Of a stretch of 64,000 nt of DNA, positions 40,601 to 52,045 are shown in pieces (position 1 is the first letter of the stretch; each line of letters opens with the position of its first letter). The notes under the pieces are model-generated. The model ran no database searches. It saw only the letters and a program-made list of their open reading frames with translations, and was not told the origin of the DNA. The translations under genes were made by a program, and so were the position numbers. Source of the stretch: Macrostomum hystrix (Eukaryota; Platyhelminthes; Macrostomidae); NCBI GenBank assembly GCA_950097015.1, contig CATNEN010000003.1, positions 1 to 64,000 of the forward strand, read 5' to 3'.

Positions 40601-43600
40601 ATCTTCCTCTTGACTAGAGTAAGAGCACTTTCACTTAAGCAAACTAGCTACAGCCTTGAGTGTCCTTTGCAAATGATTAAATAGCAGCATGTATCGATCT
40701 TTGCAAACAGCACGTGCAAAGCTGTTCTAGTACACGTGCAAGAAGCTTAAGTTGTTCTTTTCCGTTTTTCATTTACGGCGTGATTTGCAAAAAGCTTGAG
40801 CCTAGTTCTAACATTGCAGCATATTGACATCTGTAGGAGCAGCAAGCTGAAACTCTAGCTGCGTTTCTATATTCCTGCTGATTGAGAGTGTGTAAACGCA
40901 CGTTTCAATCAAGGAATTTAATTATTGCTCCAGCGCCCAGTTCACAGACACAGTTCCTTAGTTCTGAAATAGCAGCATATATCGATCTGTGCGAGAAGCA
41001 CGCGCAAAGCTGTTCTAGATCGCTACACAGAGCATGATTGTTTTCTATGGTTGTTCCTGTATCAGCGTGCATCATTGCGCCTCTCAAAGTCAGGCATGCT
41101 AGCTGTAAGCTGCAATAGCAATCATTGGTTCTGATATTGCTGCACAAGACATCTGTGGGAGAAGCTAGATAAAACTTTAGCTGCGTTCATATCTTCCTCT
41201 TGACTAGAGTAAGAGCACTTTCACTTAAGCAAACTAGCTACAGCCTTGAGTGTCCTTTGCAAATGATTAAATAGCAGCATGTATCGATCTCTGCAAACAG
41301 CACGTGCAAAGCTGTTCTAGTGCACGTGCAAGAAGCTTAAGTTGTTCTTTTCCTTTTTTCATTTACGGCGTGATTTGCAAAAACCTTGAGCCTAGTTCTA
41401 ACATTGCAGCATATTGACATCTATAGGAGCAGCTAGCTGAAACTCTAGCTGCGTTTCTATATTCCTGCTGATTGAGAGTGTGTAAACGCACGTTTCAATC
41501 AAGGAATTTAATTATTGCCCCAGCGCCCAGTTCACAGACACAGTTCCTTAGTTCTGAAATAGCAGCATATATCGATCTGTGCGAGAAGCACGCGCAAACC
41601 TGTTCTAGATCGCTAACACGGAGCATGATTGTTTTCTATGGTTGTTCCTGTATCAGCGTGCATCATTGCGCCTCTCAAAGTCAGGCATGCTAGCTGTAAG
41701 CTGCAATAGCAATCATTGGTTCTGATATTGCTGCACAAGACATCTGTGGGAGCAGCTAGATATAAAACTTTAGCTGCGTTCATATCTTCCTCTTGACTAG
41801 AGTAAGAGCACTTTCACTTAAGCAAACTAGCTACAGCCTTGAGTTTTCTTCAAAATGCTTAAATAGCAGCATGAATTGATCTTTGCAAACAGAACGTGCA
41901 AAGCTGTTCTAGTGCACGTGCAAGAAGCTCAAGTTGTTCTTTTCGCTTATTCATGTACGGCGTGTTTTGCAAAATCCTGAGACTAATTCTAACATTGCAG
42001 CATAATGACATCTGCGGGAGCAGCTAGCTAAAACTTTTGCTCCGTTCATATCTTCCAGCTGACTGGGAGAGTGTATAAGCGCCAATTCCAATCAAGGAAA
42101 CAAAGTCTAGCCTCAGCGCCCCAACATAGTTCAGAAAAGCCATATAGCGCAATCAGTGCGAGAAGCACGCGCAAACCTGTTCTAGATCGCTACACGGAGC
42201 ATGATTGTTTTCTATGGTTGTTCCTTTATCAGCGTGCATCATTGCGCCTCTCAAAGTCAGGCATGCTAGCTGTAAGCTGCAATAGCAATCATTTGTTCTG
42301 ATATTGCTGCACAAGACATCTGTGGGAGCAGCAAGATAAAACTTTAGCCGCGTTCATATCTTCCTCTTGACTGGAGTAAGAGCACTTTCACTTAAGCAAA
42401 CTAGCTACAGCCTTGAGTGTCCTTTGCAAATGATTAAATAGCAGCATGTATCGATCTTTGCAAACAGCACGTGCAAAGCTGTTCTAGTGCACGTGCAAGA
42501 AGCTCAAGTTGTTCTTTTCCTTTTTTCATTTACGGCGTGATTTGCAAAAAGCTTGAGCCTAGTTCTAACATTGCAGCGTATTGACATCTGTAGGAGCAGC
42601 TAGCTGAAACTCTAGCTGCGTTTCTATATTCCTGCTGATTGAGAGTGTGTAAGCGCACGTTTTAATCAAGGAATTTAATTATTGCCCCAGCGCACATTTC
42701 ACAGACACAGTTCCTTAGTTCTGAAATAGCAGCATATATCGATCTGTGCGAGAAGCACGCGCAAACCTGTTCTAGATCGCTACACAGGAGCATGATTGTT
42801 TTCTATGGTTGTTCCTGTATCAGCGTGCATCATTGCGCCTCTCAAAGTCAGGCATGCTAGCTGTAAGCTGCAATAGCAATCATTGGTTCTGATATTGCTG
42901 CACAAGACATCTGTGGGAGAAGCTAGATAAAACTTTAGCCGCGTTCATATCTTCCTCTTGACTAGAGTAAGAGCACTTTCACTTAAGCAAACTAGCTACA
43001 GCCTTGAGTGTCCTTTGCAAATGATTAAATAGCAGCATGTATCGATCTCTGCAAACAGCACGTGCAAAGCTGTTCTAGTGCACGTGCAAGAAGCTTAAGT
43101 TGTTCTTTTCCTTTTTTCATTTACGGCGTGATTTGCAAAAAGCCTTGAGCCTAGTTCTAACATTGCAGCATATTGACATCTGTAGGAGCAGCTAAGCTGA
43201 AACTCTAGCTGCGTTTCTATATTCCTGCTGATTGAGAGTGTGTAAACGCACGTTTCAATCAAGGAATTTAATTATTGCTCCAGCGCCCAGTTCACAGACA
43301 CAGTTCCTTAGTTCTGAAATAGCAGCATATATCGATCTGTGCGAGAAGCACGCGCAAAGCTGTTCTAGATCGCTACACGGAGCATGATTGTTTTCTATGG
43401 TTGTTCCTGTATCAGCGTGCATCATTGCGCCTCTCAAAGTCAGGCATGCTAGCTGTAAGCTGCAATAGCAATCATTGGTTCTGATATTGCTGCACAAGAC
43501 ATCTGTGGGAGAAGCTAGATATAAACTTTAGCTGCGTTCATATCTTCCTCTTGACTAGAGTAAGAGCACTTTCACTTAAGCAAACTAGCTACAGCCTTGA

Positions 43601-46600
43601 GTTGTCCTTTGCAAATGATTAAATAGCAGCATGTATCGATCTCTGCAAACAGAACGTGCAAAGCTGTTCTAGTGCACGTGCAAGAAGCTCAAGTTGTTCT
43701 TTTCGCTTATTCATGTACGGCGTGTTTTGCAAAATCCTGAGACTAATTCCTAACATTGCAGCATAATGACATCTGCGGGAGCAGCTAGCTAAAACTTTTG
43801 CTCCGTTCATATCTTCCAGCTGACTGGGAGAGTGTATAAGCGCCAATTCCAATCAAGGAAACAAAGTCTAGCCTCAGCGCCCCAACATAGTTCAGAAAAG
43901 CCATATAGCGCGAATCAGTGCGAGAAGCACGCGCAAACCTGTTCTAGATCGCTTACACGGAGCATGATTGTTTTCTATGGTTGTTCCTTTATCAGCGTGC
44001 ATCATTGCGCCTCTCAAAGTCAGGCATGCTAGCTGTAAGCTGCAATAGCAATCATTTGTTCTGATATTGCTGCACAAGACATCTGTGGGAGCAGCTAGAT
44101 AAAACTTTAGCCGCGTTCATATCTTCCTCTTGACTGGAGTAAGAGCACTTTCACTTAAGCAAACTAGCTACAGCCTTGAGTGTCCTTTGCAAATGATTAA
44201 ATAGCAGCATGTATCGATCTTTGCAAACAGCACGTGCAAAGCTGTTCTAGTGCACGTGCAAGAAGCTCAAGTTGTTCTTTTCCTTTTTTCATTTACGGCG
44301 TGATTTGCAAAAAGCTTGAGCCTAGTTCTAACATTGCAGCGTATTGACATCTGTAGGAGCAGCTAGCTGAAACTCTAGCTGCGTTTCTATATTCCTGCTG
44401 ATTGAGAGTGTGTAAGCGCACGTTTTAATCAAGGAATTTAATTATTGCCCCAGCGCACATTTCACAGACACAGTTCCTTAGTTCTGAAATAGCAGCATAT
44501 ATCGATCTGTGCGAGAAGCACGCGCAAACCTGTTCTAGATCGCTACACGGAGCATGATTGTTTTCTATGGTTGTTCCTGTATCAGCGTGCATCATTGCGC
44601 CTCTCAAAGTCAGGCATGCTAGCTGTAAGCTGCAATAGTAATCACTGGTTCTGATATTGCCGCACAAGACATCTGTGCGAGCAGCTAGATAAAACTTTAC
44701 CCGCGTTCATATCTTCCTCTTGACTAGAGTAAGAGCACTTTCACTTAAGCAAACTAGCTACAGCCTTGAGTGTCCTTTGCAAATGATTAAATAGCAGCAT
44801 GTATCGATCTTTGCAAACAGCACGTGCAAAGCTGTTCTAGTGCACGTGCAAGAAGCTTAAGTTGTTCCTTTCCTTTTTTCATTTACGGCGTGATTTGCAA
44901 AAAGCTTGAGCCTAGTTCTAACATTGCAGCATATTGACATCTGTAGGAGCAGCAAGCTGAAACTCTAGCTGCGTTTCTATATTCCTGCTGATTGAGAGTG
45001 TGTAAACGCACGTTTCAATCAAGGAATTTAATTATTGCTCCAGCGCCCAGTTCACAGACACAGTTCCTTAGTTCTGAAATAGCAGCATATATCGATCTGT
45101 GCGAGAAGCACGCGCAAAGCTGTTCTAGATCGCTACACGGAGCATGATTGTTTTCTATGGTTGTTCCTGTATCAGCGTGCATCATTGCGCCTCTCAAAGT
45201 CAGGCATGCTAGCTGTAAGCTGCAATAGTAATCATTTGTTCTGATATTGCTGCACAAGACATCTGTGGGAGCAGCTAGATAAAACTTTAGCCGCGTTCAT
45301 ATCTTCCTCTTGACTAGAGTAAGAGCACTTTCACTTAAGCAAACTAGCTACAGCCTTGAGTGTCCCTTCAAAATGCTTAAATAGCAGCATGTATCGATCT
45401 TTGCAAACAGCACGTGCAAAGCTGTTCTAGTGCACGTGCAAGAAGCTCAAGTTGTTCTTTTCGCTTATTCATGTACGGCGTGATTTGCAAAAGCCTGAGA
45501 CTAATTCCAACATTACTGCATAATAACATCTGCGGGAGCAGCTAGCTAAAACTTTTGCTCCGTTCATATCTTCCAGCTGACTGGGAGAGTGTATAAGCGC
45601 CAATTCCAATCAAGGAAACAAAGTCTAGCCTCAGCGCCCCAACATAGTTCAGAAAAGCCATATAGCGGGATCAGTGCGAGAAGCACGCGCAAACCTGTTC
45701 TAGATCGCTACACGGAGCATGATTGTTTTCTATGGTTGTTCCTGTATCAGCGTGCATCATTGCGCCTCTCAAAGTCAGGCATGCTAGCTGTAAGCTGCAA
45801 TAGCAATCATTGGTTCTGATATTGCTGCACAAGACATCTGTGGGAGCAGCTAGATAAAACTTTAGCCGCGTTCATATCTTCCTCTTGACTAGAGTAAGAG
45901 CACTTTCACTTAGGCAAACTAGCTACAGCCTTGAGTGTCCTTTGCAAATGATTAAATAGCAGCATGTATCGATCTTTGCAAACAGCACGTGCAAAGCTGT
46001 TCTAGTGCACGTGCAAGAAGCTTAAGTTGTTCCTTTCCTTTTTTCATTTACGGCGTGATTTGCAAAAAGCTTGAGCCTAGTTCTAACATTGCAGCATATT
46101 GACATCTGTAGGAGCAGCAAGCTGAAACTCTAGCTGCGTTTCTATATTCCTGCTGATTGAGAGTGTGTAAACGCACGTTTCAATCATGGAATTTAATTAT
46201 TGCTCCAGCGCCCAGTTCACAGACACAGTTCCTTAGTTCTGAAATAGCAGCATATATCGATCTGTGCGAGAAGCACGCGCAAAGCTGTTCTAGATCGCTT
46301 CACGGAGCATGATTGTTTTCTATGGTTGTTCCTGTATCAGCGTGCATCATTGCGCCTCTCAAAGTCAGGCATGCTAGCTGTAAGCTGCAATAGTAATCAT
46401 TGGTTCTGATATTGCTGCACAAGACATCTGTGGGAGCAGCTAGATAAAACTTTAGCCGCGTTCATATCTTCCTCTTGACTAGAGTAAGAGCACTTTCACT
46501 TAAGCAAACTAGCTACAGCCTTGAGTGTCCTTTGCAAATGATTAAATAGCAGCATGTATCCATCTTTGCAAACAGCACGTGCAAAGCTGTTCTAGTGCAA

Positions 46601-47363
46601 GTGCAAGAAGCTCAAGTTGTTCTTTTCGCTTATTCATGTACGGCGTGATTTGCAAAAATCCTTGAGCCTAGTTCTAACATTGCAGCATATTGACATCTGT
46701 AGGGAGCAGCTAGCTGAAAACTCTAGCTGCGTTTCTATATTCCTGCTGATTGAGAGTGTGTAAACGCACGTTTCAATCAAGGAATTTAATTATTGCTCCA
46801 GCGCCCAGTTCACAGACACAGTTCCTTAGTTCTGAAATAGCAGCATATATCGATCTGTGCGAGAAGCACGCGCAAAGCTGTTCTAGATCGCTACACAGGA
46901 GCATGATTGTTTTCTATGGTTGTTCCTGTATCAGCGTGCATCATTGCGCCTCTCAAAGTCAGGCATGCTAGCTGTAAGCTGCAATAGTAATCATTGGTTC
47001 TGATATTGCTGCACAAGACATCTGTGGGAGCAGCTAGATAAAACTTTAGCCGCGTTCATATCTTCCTCTTGAATAGAGTAAGAGCACTTTCACTTAGGCA
47101 AACTAGCTACAGCCCTGAGTGTCCCTTCAAAATGCTTAAATAGCAGCATGTATCGATCTTTGCAAACAGCACGTGCAAAGCTGTTCTATTGCACGTGCAA
47201 GAAGCTAAAATTGTTCTTTTCGCTTTTTCATTTACGGCGTGATTTGCAAAAAGCTTGAGCCTAGTTCTAACATTGCAGCATATTGACATCTGTAGGAGCA
47301 GCTAGCTGAAACTCTAGCTGCGTTTCTATATTCCTGCTGATTGAGAGTGTGTAAACGCACGTT

Positions 47364-47667
47364 TCAATCAAGGAATTTAATTATTGCTCCAGCGCCCAGT
47401 TCACAGACACAGTTCCTTAGTTCTGAAATAGCAGCATATATCGATCTGTGCGAGAAGCACGCGCAAAGCTGTTCTAGATCGCTACACGGAGCATGATTGT
47501 TTTCTATGGTTGTTCCTGTATCAGCGTGCATCATTGCGCCTCTCAAAGTCAGGCATGCTAGCTGTAAGCTGCAATAGCAATCATTGGTTCTGATATTGCT
47601 GCACAAGACATCTGTGGGTGCAGCTAGTGTAAGAAGCTTAAGTTGTTCTTTTCGCTTTTTCATTTAA
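47364..47667 (+). repeat. Truncated last satellite unit and array edge
   Basis: The last unit runs normally through the hairpin region. It then jumps at about 47,620-47,630 from half B (ctgtgggtgcagctag) directly to the middle of half A (gtaagaagcttaagttgttc), losing roughly 125 bp of the next unit. Satellite similarity ends in catttaaaat at about 47,667. Confidence 0.85.
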
Positions 47668-48574
47668 AATTTAGCGCGACAGTTTTTTTATATTTTCGTC
47701 TGAAAATTGTACCCTATTTTTGCCGATTTTGCCTTTTTCATGTACAAAGTACATCTAACCTGCACGTATCCACACCTGCAATACCTTGTTGCAAAGGGCA
47801 TCCAAGCACCTATACAATGACGCCATACTTGCTTCTTGATGTTGCTTTGTTCAAAAGTTGTGCGCCAAAACCTTCAAGGTAACATGTAAAAAATGGAAGG
47901 TTTTAGCAGCCTAGCTTACCACCAGGATGTCATGAAAACTTGATAATTTTCGGAAACGTTAATAAATATGTTGGCAACAATGACAAACAGGCGGCTAAGC
48001 AGCACCATAAAACGCACAATTGTTAGGGCTCCTTTTATGAGTCAAACAATGACCAAAAATGACCAAAAACACGTTTTTGAACGTTAAAGCCGGACATATT
48101 TAAAGCAGTACACTTAAAAAACTGAAATCAACGCAGCAATTTGGAGGACATCCAGTTGATTCTAAAAACACGCAAAACCAAGCAGAAAATGCATTGCTTC
48201 TTTACTTAGTAGGGCCTCAAAGTGCTCTTATACAAAATGCCCTTTTAATGTACACGTGTACTTTTGTACTAAAGGTGCATACCTGATAAAATACTAGTAT
48301 TCATTAGACAGCCCCAGATGTCCCGCAAACAGTTCAGAAGCCTTTGAGCTGCTTCCTGCCAAACGTTTGAAAAAATGCACTTTTTTGCACCTTAAAAAAC
48401 ACTTATTTCACCTTTTTATGTACAAAAGAGCAAATGCACTAAAAATCATTATCATATTATTGTAGCTTATAAATGCCCGCTTAAGCTCATATAGATCGTT
48501 AGACAGCACCATATACTCAATCCTTATTTTTTAAGAACACAATTTTCTAGCAACTCGAAAAAACGCACTTTTCC
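47668..48574. other. AT-rich spacer with degenerate ~150-200 bp repeats, no gene seen
   Basis: No credible coding frame is seen. Short themes recur in order: ttagacagccccagatg near 48,303, ttagacagcaccatata near 48,500 and gatagccccaggtg near 48,628, each followed by a t-rich word of the type gaaaaacgcactttt (48,366, 48,557, 48,711). This suggests old, decayed tandem repeats. The words aatgaccaaaaatgacc and cacgttttt near 48,045-48,080 also occur at 52,246-52,275. Confidence 0.4.
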
Positions 48575-48588
48575 GTTGCCATGGCAAC
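48575..48588. promoter_or_regulatory. Perfect X-box (RFX-type) palindrome
   Basis: GTTGCCATGGCAAC is a perfect 14-bp palindrome matching the full RFX-family X-box consensus (GTNRCC, spacer, RGYAAC). RFX factors bind such sites at ciliary and other genes in animals. No gene start is visible close by, so a regulatory role is unproven. Confidence 0.4.
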
Positions 48589-48782
48589 CAAACAACGCGT
48601 TCGTGACAAATAAGCATGCCTGGCCCGATAGCCCCAGGTGTTTTACACATTTTAGCGAAAACCGCATCCCTTTACAACACTTTATTCTTAAACGGTGGCA
48701 TTTACAATTCGAAAAACGTCGTTTTCAGTGTGTGCAGTTGCTACCCAATCTTATCATAGATGTTCTCGCATACGTACGAGTA

Positions 48783-48836
48783 AGTACCAACCAAGGGAAA
48801 GCCTCGCTTCGCTTCGGCTTCCCCTTGGTCCTTACT
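48783..48836. repeat. Imperfect inverted repeat at left edge of foldback region
   Basis: accaagggaaagcc (48,790-48,803) pairs with ggcttccccttggt (48,816-48,829) with one mismatch. After a 3-base internal loop, agta (48,783-48,786) pairs with tact (48,833-48,836). The loop is the gct/ttc-rich tcgcttcgcttc. Confidence 0.55.
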
Positions 48837-48860
48837 GGCTCACCCATCTCGCAACTGGTA

Positions 48861-48983
48861 GCACGACAATTGCCTGCGCACAACTGACTGCGCGACAACT
48901 GACTGCGCGACGACTGCCTGCGCGACAACTGCTTGCGCGACAACTGCCTGCGCGACAACTGCCTGCAGCGACAACTGCCTGTG
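48861..48983 (+). repeat. 15-bp minisatellite, left arm
   Basis: About eight imperfect copies of a 15-bp word such as ctgcctgcgcgacaa. Variants are ctgactgcgcgacaa and a 14-bp form. Translated frames through it (repeating LPARQ or similar) are simply the repeat read in codons, not a gene. Confidence 0.9.
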
Positions 48984-49026
48984 AATTATAAGATTATAAG
49001 ATTATAAGATTATAAGAATTATAAGA
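48984..49026 (+). repeat. ttataaga simple repeat
   Basis: About five tandem copies of an AT-rich 8-base word (attataag) lie directly after the left minisatellite arm. There is no counterpart beside the right arm. Confidence 0.85.
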
Positions 49027-49386
49027 AAAACGTACAAAGGCACAAAGGACAGACGATTAGTGAAACAAGTGAATTTTTAGTAGTTATTTACTCGTAAGAA
49101 GCACATCAACCTCACTACTATAACGGTTATGATGGAAAATAGCTAGGATTGGATTGCGTCCTTATTTATTATTAAGAACAAACTATTATTCAGTGTACAT
49201 TGGTACATGTATTATAATTTCCATTTCCATTCCATAAATAAGGACGCAATCCAATCAAACGTGCCTTTGTACGTTTGTAACATTTAAAAAGGAAGCAGCA
49301 ATAAATCAATGCCATAAAGTACCATAATACTTATAGAGAATTGGTATAATTCACTGCCACCTACATGTAAACGTCATTAACGAAAT

Positions 49387-49584
49387 GCAGGCAGTTGTCG
49401 TGCAGACAATTGTCGCGCAGGCAGTCGTCGCCGCAGGCGGTTTTCGTGCAGGCAGTTGTCGCGCAGGCAGTTGTCGCGCAGGCAGTCGTCGCCGCAGGCA
49501 GTTTTCGCTGCAGGCAGTTGTCACTGCAGGCAGTTGTCGTGCAGGCAGTTGTCGCTGCAAGCAGTTGTCGTGCAGGCAATTGTC
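49387..49584 (-). repeat. 15-bp minisatellite, right arm (inverted copy)
   Basis: About thirteen copies of gcaggcagttgtcgc and variants (gtcgtcgcc, gttttcgtg, gttgtcact). Read on the minus strand this is the same word as in 48,861-48,983. Single-strand folding of the region would pair the arms. Apparent reading frames on both strands are low-complexity artefacts. Confidence 0.9.
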
Positions 49585-49650
49585 GTAGAACCCTCGCAAC
49601 TAGGCTAGTAATGAAGTCGGTGACTTATTACGGGATGAGTGAGCCGTGAT

Positions 49651-50395
49651 GCATATCAAATACTGATAAAGACTTATTAAAGACTCTGACTGACCCCTGC
49701 CCTTCCGCGTTCTCTCTCTCCCAGACCCGCCATAAATCTCTTGGCGTTCAGTGATTTCTCAAACTTTCAATAAAGAGAGAGGGGCAGTGTCTTTAATCAT
49801 TCGTCCAACTTTCTTAATTATCAATGCCCGCTATATCAAAGTCTAAATTTCTATCGTCTGCAAAAGTACGGCCCATTTCAATAAGCCATATATTTTAACA
49901 ACGCAAAGGAAAGGGACCCTCTATGCACTGCTCTGCATGTGGAGAGAACTTAGGTAAGACTCTGAGCTGGGCCATGTACATTAAACAAAAGGGAGGGGCT
50001 GGCCCGCCCTCCTTCAAGCCATAGACACTCAGGCTGAGAGAACACCCCTCGATTTTTATCGATCGGGCGGCACAGCCTTGAGGCTTTATGTACATTCAAA
50101 CCACAATAGACAGAAATCTCGTCCCCACAAACAAACACTGACAAATGCATGGAGGGGCTGTAGCCCGTGTATTCTAAGTCAAGCTTCAACTAATGAAATT
50201 TCGGTTTCGATTTTTATGTGATGCAAAACAGTTGATCGCAAAAACAGGATGATCTTTCATTAATTACTGCTTACTTCATATTCATACTTCATCAGATAAT
50301 TAAACTTTCCAAGACTAAAGCACCATATTCATTTCAATGCTGGGCACACAATTTATATGCGAAACTTACATGCGATTACTTAACCATTTTAGCAC
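49651..50395. other. No gene recognised; AT-rich spacer
   Basis: This is a mixed-composition stretch. It contains ctctctctc near 49,713 and a matching aaagagagagg near 49,772, with attaaagac/gtctttaat as a loose inverted pair (49,676 and 49,790). Open frames of up to 79 codons on the minus strand (49,895-50,189) resemble no family I know and are probably chance. Confidence 0.4.
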
Positions 50396-51120
50396 ATTTT
50401 TCACTCAAGGTTGAATTATTTGTGTGGATGAAAAAATCACGTTTTATAAATTAAAATCAATACTGTACATCTGAAATGTGATGCACAGCTTTATGTGACA
50501 TGTCATTGTCTTGGAAACATCTAGACGCATCTATTGAAACCATTTTCAATGACATTGGGGCAAAGAACAACATTTTATTAGAGTAAACTCGAAAATGCTG
50601 CTTCTCTTAAAAGTAATGCATCGTGTACTGACGCTCAATCAATGTTCACAGGCAGGTATGGATGCAGTCCTTTTGAAGAAGGCTCTAAATGCTATCCAAC
50701 GACACCAAACTTGATTCGAGAAATTGCACTACTAAAATCTTATGAGTAAATCTTATGAGAAATTGGCATAGGCCCCTGGTGTCAAAATTGCTGCAATGTG
50801 CCTTCCATTTCGAAAAATATAATTTTCCAACACTAATGCAGCTGCTCATCCGATGCAGCATAGTATTGGGTACATTTCGTCTCTGTACATAAAAAAATTC
50901 GCAAGACTGTTTTTACAAAATTTACCTTTAAAGTTCGAAAATTTGCATGATTTATTCATTTTCTACGTAAACAACACGTTTTCCAACTGCAAATCAAGAT
51001 TTAGCATCTTGAATGTGACGCTGACTCTAAGTTGACATGTCATTCTCTTTCAAACATCCACATGCGTCTATTGACACCATTTTGAGCTCAATGCGACAAA
51101 GTGCACTATCGTAGAGGCAG
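50396..51120 (+). repeat. Diverged direct repeat pair, spacing 537 bp
   Basis: gacatgtcatt at 50,497 and at 51,034 begins a ~70-bp block that aligns between the two places with roughly three quarters of bases equal (for example acgcatctattgaaaccatt against tgcgtctattgacaccattt). Weaker similarity extends upstream (atcacgttttata against acacgttttccaa). The family is unknown, and there is no coding potential. Confidence 0.5.
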
Positions 51121-51333
51121 AAATGGCAAACTTTTTCTCTCACACGTACACCTGTACAGGTACATGTTTTAGTACAGATTCAGCAACGCTAAGCGCAACA
51201 CCAAGGGATGCAGCAATCAAAACTTATGACTGATACCGTTTTGCATGTTTTAGCTCCCCGGGGAGTAGTGTCTATGGCTTTATATTTCGGCTTTAGATTT
51301 GGAAGCTGATTGAGCATTCTGGTGTATTCTGTG

Positions 51334-52045
51334 ATTTGAAGCTTCTTGTACGCGCTGTAGAACAGCTTTGCGTGATTGCGATTCTCGCAATCATCTATAT
51401 ATGCTGCTATTCTGCATTTTATAAGGGCGCTTAGGGCTCTAGCTATTTTCTCTTATTAAAAGTGCGTTTACTCGTAGTCTGCAGGAAGATATGAAAGCAG
51501 CTAAAGTTTCAGCTGGCTGCACCCACGGATGTCATTGTGCTGCATATCAGAACGAATACATGCTTTTGCAGCTTATAGCTAGCATGCCTGACATTGAAAA
51601 GCGCTTTGATTCACGCTCACACAGGAACAACCGTAAAAAGCAATCATGCTCCTTGTAGTGTTACGAGCGTATGGAACAGCGGCGCGCGTGCTTCTCGCTT
51701 TATTATCTCACTTCTCGATTTATGCTGCTATTTCAGAACTAAGGAACTGTGTCTGTAAACTGTGCTAAAACCCAGTTTTATTAATTTCCTTGATTGAAAC
51801 GTTTACACACTCTCAATCAGCAGGAAGATAGAAACACAGCTAAAGTTTCAGCTAGCTGCTCCTACAGATGTTATTATGCTGCAATATTATAGAACTAAGT
51901 GCAGTCTTTTGCAAAATACGCCGTTCAAAAACAGAGCGTAAAGAACAATAAAATTATAATTTAAATTAAAATTTAATATGCTGCACAGTTCGATATATGC
52001 TGCTATTTCAGCATTTTGTAAGGGCACTTTGGGCTCTAGCTAGTT
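51334..52045 (-). repeat. Decayed satellite copies in reverse orientation
   Basis: Read on the minus strand this matches the 590-bp satellite: gagccctaagcgcccttat, aaatagcagcatatatagat, a degenerate hairpin region, caatcaaggaaattaat and acagacacagttccttag are all recognisable in the right order. At least two half-units are present. Divergence from the array is high and includes insertions and deletions. The copy near 51,740-51,810 is of the common unit type (cagacacagttcc). Confidence 0.85.

Larger units (their letters stand above)
1..47667 (+). repeat. Tandem satellite array, about 80 units of ~590 bp
   Basis: Units follow one another head to tail without interruption from the first base to a broken unit ending at about 47,667; the left end lies outside the window. 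The phrase atctacctcttgactagagt at position 1 recurs at 591, 1,181 and so on, giving a period of 590 (589-592 with small indels; about 577 in the minor unit type). Unit-to-unit differences are mostly single bases plus a few 1-2 bp indels, and subfamilies are shared between distant units, which indicates homogenisation by unequal exchange. No transposon insertion interrupts the array. Whether it is centromeric, subtelomeric or interstitial cannot be read from the sequence. No telomere-type hexamer arrays are seen. Confidence 0.98.
48836..49645. mobile_element. Foldback-like element with minisatellite arms
   Basis: Inverted pairs are nested around a centre near 49,200. Terminal motifs are ggctcacccatctc (48,837-48,850) and gggatgagtgagcc (49,632-49,645, 12 of 14 matching inverted). 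Minisatellite arms of opposite orientation lie at 48,861-48,983 and 49,387-49,584. A perfect 16-bp pair lies at 49,028-49,043 and 49,261-49,276, and a perfect 23-bp pair at 49,147-49,169 and 49,234-49,256. This layout, with long inverted ends made of tandem subrepeats, is known from foldback elements. No transposase frame is present. Exact ends and target-site duplications could not be fixed. A related terminal motif, gggatgagtgagcca, occurs again at 52,046-52,060. Confidence 0.6.

Noticed and set aside
1-47667. Hammerhead ribozyme in the satellite, as in some animal satellites
   Set aside because: The conserved CTGATGA core was not found on either strand of the unit.
1-47667. CENP-B box or a pol III B box in the unit
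   Set aside because: No match to the CENP-B core was seen. The nearest B-box-like word, ggttctgatattgc, lacks the conserved GGTTCGA core.
1-47667. CRISPR array
   Set aside because: The repeats are contiguous 590-bp units without unique spacers.
48576-48991. Overlapping frames of 77-103 codons on both strands
   Set aside because: They run through the 15-bp minisatellite, which is open in several frames because its period is a multiple of three.
49351-49649. Four overlapping low-complexity frames of 67-84 codons
   Set aside because: Same reason: they are the right minisatellite arm read in codons.
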